Below, piece by piece: positions 8,004 to 13,375 of a DNA stretch of 13,375 nucleotides. The DNA comes from JANPII01 sp031424915 (GTDB lineage Bacteria; Pseudomonadota; Alphaproteobacteria; Rickettsiales; Midichloriaceae): contig JANPII010000004.1 in NCBI GenBank assembly GCA_031424915.1, forward strand, positions 1-13,375, written 5' to 3'. Numbering within the stretch: position 1 is the first letter of the stretch; every line of letters begins with the position of its first letter. The translations under genes were made by a program, and so were the position numbers. Under the pieces are notes generated by a model. The model saw only the letters and a list, made by a program, of their open reading frames with translations, searched no databases and was not told where the DNA came from.

Positions 8004-9089
8004 ATGATTGGTGCTGCTATTGCCGTACTATCTACGGAGAATTTGGTGCATAATGCAAAGATTCTAAAGGCCTTAGCCCCCCAAAGTCGAATATTAGGGA
8101 TGGTCAAAGCCAATGCCTATGGACACGGATTACGCTCCGTAGCACAGAGACTAGAACCCTATGTGTATAGTTTTGGGGTAGCGCGTATTGATGAAGCAAT
8201 TGCCCTAAGGCAAGCTGGAATTAAGTTGCCAATTACTCTAATAGAAGGAATATTTTCCCCTGATGAGCTACTAGTCGCGGCATGCCAAAATTTTCATGTA
8301 GTGTTCCATAACAATGTACAATTACAATGGCTGCAGCATAGTAATCTACCACGCCCTCTTACTGCATGGATCAAGGTAAATACTGGTATGAACCGATTAG
8401 GCTTTCCTATAAATCAAGTGCGTGATGCCTACCGTATACTATCTACGCACCGCCTAATAGAGCAGCCCGTAGGCGTTATGTCTCACTTAGCATGCTCTGA
8501 AGACCCCGCGCATCCATTAACAAGACAGCAGCTTGCTGATTTTACTGAACTTGCCTCTACATTGCCTGGACCAAAAAGCTTAGCTAACTCCGCTGCTCTA
8601 CTTGGAATACCGAGCTCGTATTATGAGGTAATACGTCCTGGGTTGGCATTGTATGGGTTGTCGCCAATACCGGGTATTACCAGTGCATCATTGGGTTTAA
8701 AGCCAGTGATGACTCTACAGACCCGCGTTATTGCTATTCATAATATCCACAAAGGGGAATCGATCGGCTATGGTGCCAGGTTCACTTGCCCCCAAGATAT
8801 GAAAATAGGCGTCATCGCTATGGGCTATGGCGACGGCTACTCACGTACAGTACGTGATGGCACACCGGTATTAGTCAATGGAGTAAGTTGTAATATAGTA
8901 GGGCGCGTATCAATGGATATGAGTACTATTGACCTCAGCCAATGCAAAGAGGCAGCAATAGGGGACAGCGTAACACTCTGGGGAGAAGGCTTACCACTTG
9001 AGGAGGTTGCTGCTTTCACTGACCATTCTGTATACGACTTAATTTGCGGAGTTCAACATAGAGTTAAGTACCACTGGACGATGGCGTGA
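8004..9089 (+). CDS. alr: Alanine racemase (PLP-dependent)
   Basis: It interconverts L- and D-alanine in the cytoplasm and supplies D-Ala for peptidoglycan. The 361-residue chain has both domains of the family. The PLP-binding lysine is K35 in MVKANAYGHG. The second catalytic base is Y256 in SIGYGARF. Also visible are WIKVNTGMNRLGF, NSAALLG, EVIRPGLALYG, the GYGDGYSR and GRVSMDMS signatures and a C-terminal YDLICGVQHRV close to the usual ending. It starts at ATG 8004, immediately after the leuS stop (TAGATG), with GGAG at 7994-7997 inside the leuS end as ribosome-binding site. Translational coupling to leuS is therefore likely. Nothing appears missing, so the enzyme should be active, which argues for a cell that still makes peptidoglycan. 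Confidence 0.96.
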   Translation: MIGAAIAVLSTENLVHNAKILKALAPQSRILGMVKANAYGHGLRSVAQRLEPYVYSFGVARIDEAIALRQAGIKLPITLIEGIFSPDELLVAACQNFHVVFHNNVQLQWLQHSNLPRPLTAWIKVNTGMNRLGFPINQVRDAYRILSTHRLIEQPVGVMSHLACSEDPAHPLTRQQLADFTELASTLPGPKSLANSAALLGIPSSYYEVIRPGLALYGLSPIPGITSASLGLKPVMTLQTRVIAIHNIHKGESIGYGARFTCPQDMKIGVIAMGYGDGYSRTVRDGTPVLVNGVSCNIVGRVSMDMSTIDLSQCKEAAIGDSVTLWGEGLPLEEVAAFTDHSVYDLICGVQHRVKYHWTMA

Positions 9090-9205
9090 GGCTTTACCAA
9101 AAAATTGTGCGATATATTGTGCGATATTGGTCACCAGCATTTTGCAAATAAACACCCCAAGGCCTAGTCCAAGTACCCTATTAAAATTTGTTGGTATCTA
9201 GCCTC
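9088..9205. repeat. Long-range inverted repeat bounding the alr-ybaB gap
   Basis: GAGGCT (9088-9093) plus ACCAA (9096-9100) are complementary to TTGGT (9191-9195) plus AGCCTC (9200-9205), leaving a 2-by-4 internal loop. They could pair in RNA as an 11-base-pair closing helix around about 90 bases, or be the ends of a small decayed element. The left arm begins within the alr stop codon. No matching terminal duplication is obvious. Confidence 0.3.
9104..9127. repeat. Perfect 12-base tandem duplication
   Basis: ATTGTGCGATAT occurs twice head to tail (9104-9115 and 9116-9127) just after alr. It is non-coding. It lies inside the inverted repeat at 9088-9205 and about 90 bases upstream of the ybaB promoter, so it may be slippage or a paired binding site. 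Confidence 0.75.
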
Positions 9206-9217
9206 TGCTTAAAAAGC

Positions 9218-9246
9218 TCGACATATTAGAATAGAGAAGATATAGT
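9218..9246 (+). promoter_or_regulatory. Promoter of the ybaB-DUF374-waaA-lpxK run
   Basis: TCGACA (9218-9223, five of six) and TATAGT (9241-9246, five of six) are separated by the ideal 17 bases. The predicted start near 9253 lies about 24 bases before the ybaB ATG. This is the best promoter match in the window. Confidence 0.6.
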
Positions 9247-9276
9247 ATATGCATTAATGAAATAGGAGATTTTACT

Positions 9277-9597
9277 ATGAACATGCAGCAAATACAGCAG
9301 CTAATGAAACAAGCGCAAGTTATGCAAAAAAAGGTGGCAGATACTCAGCAAAAACTTGAAAACATGGAGTTTGAAGGTACCTCTGGAGGAGGAATGGTCA
9401 AAGCAAAGGTCAACGGTAAGGGTAAATTGCTAAGCTTAAATATTGACATAGGCCTTTTGCAGCCTGAAGAAAAAGAGACATTGGAAGATTTAGTGGTAGC
9501 GGCAGTGAAAAATGCTCAAGGTAATGCAGAGCGGAAACTAGATGAAGAAATGAAGGGTATGGGCTTGCCTTCTGATATTTCAGGATTCGGCCTGTAA
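9277..9597 (+). CDS. ybaB: YbaB/EbfC-family nucleoid-associated protein
   Basis: A small DNA-binding protein of 106 residues, the usual family length. Members form tweezer-like dimers, bind DNA and are nucleoid-associated. The N-terminal helix is rich in Q, K and M (MNMQQIQQLMKQAQ), followed by the family's beta core GGGMVKAKVNGKGKLLSLNID (about 37-57) and a C-terminal helix AVKNAQGNAERKLDEEM with the GLP-containing tail. ATG 9277 has AGGAG eight bases upstream (9264-9268). In many bacteria the gene sits between dnaX and recR; here neither is present. It is instead first in a run with lipid A genes, with 33 bases to the next start. It has its own good promoter. Confidence 0.93.
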   Translation: MNMQQIQQLMKQAQVMQKKVADTQQKLENMEFEGTSGGGMVKAKVNGKGKLLSLNIDIGLLQPEEKETLEDLVVAAVKNAQGNAERKLDEEMKGMGLPSDISGFGL

Positions 9598-9630
9598 TCT
9601 TGACTAAAAGACCGATATATGGGGGTGCAG

Positions 9631-10296
9631 ATGCTACGTAAAACGCTAGCACTAATAGGAGAATGGTCTGTCGCCTTGGCTTTACGTTTTTATGTAGGGC
9701 TCGTTATACACACATCACGCTGTGAGGTAGCTGTACCTCCAGAGACTAAAGAGCTGTTGAAACAACACACCCCAGTCATGATACTATTTTGGCATAGCCG
9801 TATTATGCTGCTTCCTTATTTTGCTAAGATTTATGAACCTAATATCGCTGCTGTAGTTTCTAGGCACAGAGATGGTGGTTATGTCACTCGCTTCCTTAGC
9901 TTGTATGGCTTGGGCATAATACGTGGCTCTAGCAGTCGTGGCGCAATACAAGCACTGAAAGGTGTAATAGAGAGCCTACGTAGCGGCATTTCAATAGCCA
10001 TTACACCTGATGGTCCAACAGGTCCTCGCTATCAAATCAATAGCAGCGCCCATCGAGTTGCAGCTCGCATGCAGATACCAGTGATCTTAGCATGCTATAG
10101 TGCTACCAAGGCACGAACGCTAGGTACTTGGGATCGGTTTGTAATACCTTTGCCGTTTTGTCGTATAATATTTGAGATGTCAGAACCTATTTATCTTACT
10201 GAAGAAAAGGCTGGTAATAGCGCCTTCCTTAATGATATGATGCGAAAGCAAGTAGAGAAGTTAGACCAACGCACAGGGCTGCAAACAGAATATTGA
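9631..10296 (+). CDS. DUF374 lysophospholipid-acyltransferase-like protein (LpxJ-like candidate)
   Basis: A 221-residue protein of the DUF374 branch of the LPLAT acyltransferase superfamily. Visible marks are a hydrophobic N-terminus, FWHSRIMLLPY with the presumed catalytic H55, a conserved SRHRDGGYVTRFL-GLGIIRGSSSRG block (about 77-104) and TPDGPTGPR (125-133), the acyl-acceptor loop typical of DUF374. In epsilonproteobacteria the DUF374 protein LpxJ adds a secondary acyl chain to lipid A. With waaA and lpxK directly downstream, a lipid A secondary acyltransferase role is a reasonable inference, not shown. I chose ATG 9631, preceded by GGGGGTG, over ATG 9619, which adds four residues and has no ribosome-binding site. 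The stop lies one base before the waaA ATG. Confidence 0.85.
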   Translation: MLRKTLALIGEWSVALALRFYVGLVIHTSRCEVAVPPETKELLKQHTPVMILFWHSRIMLLPYFAKIYEPNIAAVVSRHRDGGYVTRFLSLYGLGIIRGSSSRGAIQALKGVIESLRSGISIAITPDGPTGPRYQINSSAHRVAARMQIPVILACYSATKARTLGTWDRFVIPLPFCRIIFEMSEPIYLTEEKAGNSAFLNDMMRKQVEKLDQRTGLQTEY

Positions 10297-10297
10297 A

Positions 10298-11602
10298 ATG
10301 TTACTATTTTTATACCGCTTCATCACCTATCCATTGTTTTTGTTTATGCCTTTTATGGTATGGCGGCGTATTCGCCAAGGGAAGGAAATTCCAGGGCGCT
10401 GGTTGGAGCGATTTGGCATCGCTTCCCGTCTTCGCCCTCCTAATGATGTTATATGGTTCCATGCTGCTAGTGTAGGGGAAGCTAATTCTATTATTCCATT
10501 AATATATAAGCTACACGAAGCAAGGCCAGAGCTTTACTTTGTGATTACTACTATTACTTTAACCAGTAGCAAGGTTTTGGAAAAGTATGCTTTGCCAAAT
10601 ACTTATCATCAATTTTTACCTTTAGATATTCCACTCTATGTAGGCCTCTTTTTGCGACATTGGAAGCCTAACTTAGGAATTTTAGTAGAATCTGAATTAT
10701 GGCCCAATCTTCTTTATAGCGCCACTAAGCGCCATATTCCTCTAATACTGCTTAACGCTCGCTTGTCTGATAAATCTCAAGGCAAGTGGAAAAAGTACCC
10801 TGCTACAATTGCTAAATTACTTCAAGCTTTCAGTATAATAGTGCCAGGGACTAAGATTGATCAAGATAAGTTCAAAAGGCTTGGCGCTAAACACTTGTGT
10901 TATATAGGTAATTTGAAATATGCGACTCCACCCCTGCCATATGATGACGAAGAATTTGCTTTGTTAAAAAAGCAGGTGAAAAAGCGTAAGCACTGGCTGT
11001 GCAGTAGTATACATATTGGAGAGATAGCAACATGCTTAGAGGTACACCAGCAGCTAAGTGCCAAGCATAAAGGATTGCTAACTATTATAGCACCGCGCCA
11101 TCCTGAAAATGGCCCGATGATACGTGAGGCAGCACAAAATTTAGGGCTGATTTGCGCCCAAAGATCTAAAGGCGAACCAATTCAGAATACAACACAAATA
11201 TATATTGCTGATACTGTTGGTGAATTAGGATTATTTTACCATTTAAATCAAATAGCCTTTATTGGTGGCTCTCTTATCCCACATGGGGGACAAAATATGA
11301 TAGAGCCTACCCGACTTGGGTGCATTCCATTAGTAGGGCCCTATACTTCCAACTTTGCGGAAATAGTACACAAGATGATAAAAAATAAAGTACTAATATG
11401 CATTATGAACACAGCACAGCTTGGGGAACAAGTAGATACACTCTTAAGAGAGCCTGCTAAGTTACAGGAATTGCTTGACAATGCTATAGTATCCTCTCAG
11501 CATCAGGATGAGATCTTGATCAAAACTACGCATATGATTATTGGTTATTTAGATGATACGATTGATAAGGCCAAAAATCTGGAACCAGCGCAGCCTAATT
11601 AA
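10298..11602 (+). CDS. waaA: 3-deoxy-D-manno-octulosonic acid (Kdo) transferase
   Basis: WaaA (KdtA) is the inner-membrane-bound GT30 glycosyltransferase that transfers Kdo from CMP-Kdo to the lipid A precursor. It has 434 residues, with an N-terminal membrane anchor (about 1-22). The acceptor-side motif WFHAASVGE carries the catalytic glutamate E61. ITTITLTSS, LVESELWPNL and LLNARLSDKS complete the N-domain. The C-domain shows APRHPEN, ADTVGELGLFY and GGSLIPHGGQNMIEP, which bind CMP-Kdo. ATG 10298 lies one base after the previous stop and has no strong Shine-Dalgarno, so coupling is likely. Its 3' end overlaps the lpxK start by 50 bases. One, two or more Kdo additions cannot be told from sequence alone. 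Confidence 0.96.
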   Translation: MLLFLYRFITYPLFLFMPFMVWRRIRQGKEIPGRWLERFGIASRLRPPNDVIWFHAASVGEANSIIPLIYKLHEARPELYFVITTITLTSSKVLEKYALPNTYHQFLPLDIPLYVGLFLRHWKPNLGILVESELWPNLLYSATKRHIPLILLNARLSDKSQGKWKKYPATIAKLLQAFSIIVPGTKIDQDKFKRLGAKHLCYIGNLKYATPPLPYDDEEFALLKKQVKKRKHWLCSSIHIGEIATCLEVHQQLSAKHKGLLTIIAPRHPENGPMIREAAQNLGLICAQRSKGEPIQNTTQIYIADTVGELGLFYHLNQIAFIGGSLIPHGGQNMIEPTRLGCIPLVGPYTSNFAEIVHKMIKNKVLICIMNTAQLGEQVDTLLREPAKLQELLDNAIVSSQHQDEILIKTTHMIIGYLDDTIDKAKNLEPAQPN

Positions 11603-12518
11603 TATTATGCTTCTGCCAATAATCGCTATTTATTGGCTAATTTCTACCCTGCACTACTACCTGATGTGTCCTTCCAAAGTAAAGGTCCCTGTAATTTGCG
11701 TTGGTAACATTACAGCAGGAGGAAGTGGCAAAACCCCCACTGTAATCGCTCTAGCCCAAACATTGCTAGCACAAAACAAGAAGGTAGCAATTATTACACG
11801 CGGCTATGGCGGATCTGGAAGAAAGCATGGTCCATTAGAAGTTACTCTAAATAGCGACAGCAGCATAGTCGGAGATGAAGCTCTGCTACTGGCCACAATA
11901 GCTCCTACATATATATGTAATAATCGATTCATAGCTGCACAAGCAGCATATGGACATGGAGCTGAAATCATCATTATGGACGATGGTATGCAACACTATA
12001 GTCTGTATAAAGATTTTACCCTAATGGTAGTAGATGGCCAAGAACAATTCGGCAATGGTTTGTTGCTTCCCGCAGGACCTATGCGTGAATCTCTTAAGCG
12101 CGGCTTATCTAAAGCAGATGCCACTTTGGTAATAGGGGGAGAACCTCCCTCAACCCTGCAGAATGTACCTCATGTGTACAAAACAGCAATTAAGGTGAGC
12201 AATTCACACGAAGTATTAAAGCGCGACTTTATAGCTGTTTGTGGGATTGCGAATCCTAGTAAATTTTTTGGCACCGCTCAGGCATGCGGCGCCAATCTAA
12301 TGGAAACCATTATGTTTCCTGATCATTATAATTATCCTTCAAAGGAGCTAGAAGCCATATTTGAGCGTGCCAATTCTTTACAAATCAAGGTTTTAACCAC
12401 CAGTAAAGATGCTGTCAAATTTCCTAAGCACTTCTTGCCGCATACCCAAGTACTGCATATTTCTGTCATTTTACCTATATCCTTAGTCTCTCAGATACAA
12501 GAGAAATTAAACTTTTAG
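11553..12518 (+). CDS. lpxK: Tetraacyldisaccharide 4'-kinase
   Basis: LpxK phosphorylates the 4' position of the tetraacyldisaccharide lipid A precursor at the inner membrane. The 321 residues include a membrane-associated N-terminus (about 17-38), the P-loop GNITAGGSGKTPT (K60), ITRGYGG (81-87), VGDEALLLA and the catalytic MDDGMQHY (142-149). Most relatives read DDGFQ; here methionine replaces phenylalanine. The start choice rests on family pattern. The residues before MLLP (RPKIW...) resemble the usual LpxK opening with P-x-x-W ahead of the hydrophobic helix, favouring ATG 11553 even though it overlaps waaA by 50 bases. ATG 11607, four bases after the waaA stop, is the alternative and would cut 18 residues. 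Neither has a clear ribosome-binding site. Confidence 0.94.
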   Translation: MIRLIRPKIWNQRSLINIMLLPIIAIYWLISTLHYYLMCPSKVKVPVICVGNITAGGSGKTPTVIALAQTLLAQNKKVAIITRGYGGSGRKHGPLEVTLNSDSSIVGDEALLLATIAPTYICNNRFIAAQAAYGHGAEIIIMDDGMQHYSLYKDFTLMVVDGQEQFGNGLLLPAGPMRESLKRGLSKADATLVIGGEPPSTLQNVPHVYKTAIKVSNSHEVLKRDFIAVCGIANPSKFFGTAQACGANLMETIMFPDHYNYPSKELEAIFERANSLQIKVLTTSKDAVKFPKHFLPHTQVLHISVILPISLVSQIQEKLNF

Positions 12519-12588
12519 ATTTTAGAATTTTAATGAGCGGCACTTCCTGACTCTTTATTTTCCACCATAATTCTATGTAATTCAGTAG

Positions 12589-12616
12589 TTGAAACGCTGG
12601 GAAAATAGCGTAGAAT
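12589..12616 (+). promoter_or_regulatory. Promoter candidate upstream of the 19-codon ORF
   Basis: TTGAAA (12589-12594) and TAGAAT (12611-12616) are 16 bases apart. The spacer itself begins CGCT and ends AGCG, a small dyad. The expected start is about 12622, some 50 bases before the short ORF. The rest of the gap after lpxK (12519-12588) shows nothing I can name and no clear terminator. Confidence 0.45.
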
Positions 12617-12671
12617 GAGCGAATGGAGCGTTGTCTCTATAGTTAAAAGACAGTAATAAAGGAAGGAAAAA

Positions 12672-12731
12672 ATGGATAAAATTATCGCTGATATGAGTTT
12701 TAAGGAAGGTGCTGCAAGAGTTGATACCTAG
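12672..12731 (+). pseudogene. 19-codon ORF, possible remnant of xseB
   Basis: ATG 12672 follows an excellent Shine-Dalgarno (AAAGGAAGG) and a promoter candidate, yet the frame ends after 19 codons (MDKIIADMSFKEGAARVDT, TAG 12729-12731). The opening resembles the small subunit of exodeoxyribonuclease VII (XseB), which typically begins with a short tail and then a MSFEEALxELE-like helix. A one-base shift at about 12705 continues VLQELIPSKFHIDIAL to a TAA at 12781, which also echoes an XseB helix but would still be far shorter than the normal 75-85 residues. I infer a frameshifted and shrunken gene. It could instead be an unrelated small peptide or leader. Homology rests on a short stretch, so confidence is low. 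Confidence 0.35.
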
Positions 12732-12805
12732 CAAATTTCATATAGATATAGCTCTGCCAGGCCCAACTTTGCCCATAATTTAAAATATGACAATTATGTT
12801 AAGCA

Positions 12806-13375
12806 ATGTTATATTATAAGCCTGCAATAGCTCTAACACAAGTACTGATCAGAACAATAGATAATAGGTTTTTAATGCGCACCGGAATGGCATCTGCATT
12901 TTCGTGGCTAAACAGCAGTATAGCAGGGCAGATAACTCTGCTGGCCACAACAACTGCGCTATTGATAGTTACAGCGCCCCTACTCTTTGGCTCCGTAGCT
13001 TTGTCATTAAAGCTGGCTATAGGGGTGGTGTTACCCGCGGCCCTGTTTACCATCAGCAGCTTACTGGCAAATATCCTTTATTCTTGGATAATTCTCCCCT
13101 TTTGCAGCTACTTATTAGGCTGGAGCGGGTGGGTACTAGGTGATAAAGTCGCATACTATAGCCCTTTACGCGAATATACCATAAATCGTAGCCACTTCTT
13201 TAGCTCTGCAACAATCCGTAAATTTTATTCTTCAACACTACACTATGCCTTTTTATGTGGGTTCATAGCCATGTATGTACATAATGCATACAGCCAAATT
13301 GTCGTCCCTACTATCTATGATTTAGGCCTCAGCGTTATAGCAGGAGGTTGGATCGGAGGCATGTGTATGTTTACT
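12806..13375 (+). CDS. Unrecognised multi-span membrane protein (cut by right window edge)
   Basis: An open frame runs from ATG 12806 to the window end, 190 residues without a stop. An in-frame TAA at 12800-12802 makes this the first possible ATG. No good Shine-Dalgarno precedes it; ATG 12875 (M24, with AGG six bases upstream) is an alternative. The visible part opens with an amphipathic segment rich in basic residues, then hydrophobic spans at about 42-62, 66-86 and 88-112, a polar loop with many S, Y and R residues (about 113-145), and further spans at about 146-160 and 172-190. No catalytic motif is recognisable. The layout loosely recalls small inner-membrane proteins of the EI24/CysZ type, but the match is too weak to name it. 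It is on the same strand as lpxK, 287 bases downstream. Confidence 0.65.
   Translation, partial: MLYYKPAIALTQVLIRTIDNRFLMRTGMASAFSWLNSSIAGQITLLATTTALLIVTAPLLFGSVALSLKLAIGVVLPAALFTISSLLANILYSWIILPFCSYLLGWSGWVLGDKVAYYSPLREYTINRSHFFSSATIRKFYSSTLHYAFLCGFIAMYVHNAYSQIVVPTIYDLGLSVIAGGWIGGMCMFT

Noticed and set aside
9090..9276. Possible tRNA or known small RNA in the alr-ybaB gap
   Set aside because: No cloverleaf, T-loop GTTCGA-like motif or CCA end, and no SRP or 6S-like core is visible. Only the inverted and tandem repeats can be supported.
12519..12588. Rho-independent terminator after lpxK
   Set aside because: The sequence is AT-rich with repeated TTTTAGA blocks but has no GC stem followed by a T-tract.
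12814..13143. Closed open frames on both strands (12814-13053 minus, 12904-13143 plus) near the right end
   Set aside because: Both overlap the longer open membrane-protein frame that starts at 12806 and runs off the window. Their translations are low-hydrophobicity, motif-free and lack good starts.
1..13375. CRISPR array, transposase, integrase, toxin-antitoxin or phage defence genes
   Set aside because: No regularly spaced repeats and no such protein motifs were found on either strand. All large genes are housekeeping, envelope or secretion-type.

Overview
The window is most likely chromosomal DNA of an alphaproteobacterium with an AT-leaning genome, perhaps a host-associated lineage of the Rickettsiales/Holosporales type. 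The clues are a CorC/TlyC-like CBS protein without its membrane half, the DUF374-waaA-lpxK lipid A block, and what looks like a decaying small gene near the right end. This placement is inference from gene content and style; no rRNA or other marker is present. The gram-negative envelope is certain, because the window encodes Kdo transferase and the lipid A 4'-kinase.

Left part (1-5276), all on the minus strand. In transcription order it holds a TlyC/CorC-like CBS protein (5276 to 4392), a RimJ/RimL-type GNAT acetyltransferase (4244 to 3648), a secretion/pilus assembly ATPase of the GspE/PilB family (start between 3492 and 3294, end 1510) and its inner-membrane platform partner GspF/PilC (1499 to 297). 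A gene cut by the left edge follows (108 to 1). The ATPase and platform genes are 10 bases apart and form an operon. The left-edge gene seems to have its own promoter and a 16-base perfect palindrome just upstream.

Divergent intergenic region (5277-5483). It carries a minus-strand promoter candidate for tlyC and a plus-strand TATAAT for leuS.

Middle and right part (5484-12518), all on the plus strand. leuS (leucyl-tRNA synthetase) abuts alr (alanine racemase, supplying D-Ala for peptidoglycan). After a 187-base gap with a tandem repeat, a long-range inverted repeat and a good promoter comes a four-gene run: ybaB, a DUF374 acyltransferase (LpxJ-like candidate), waaA and lpxK. The last three form a lipid A/Kdo module: LpxK adds the 4'-phosphate, WaaA adds Kdo, and the DUF374 protein may add a secondary acyl chain.

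Right end (12519-13375). A well-formed promoter and Shine-Dalgarno sequence drive only a 19-codon ORF that resembles the N-terminus of XseB, so probably a gene remnant. It is followed by an open reading frame for an unrecognised multi-span membrane protein that runs off the right edge. No tRNA, rRNA, CRISPR array, insertion sequence or prophage gene was seen. I found no convincing wholly new system. The best leads are the palindromes beside the pilus/secretion genes, the structured alr-ybaB gap, the ybaB-led lipid A operon and the truncated gene with intact expression signals.
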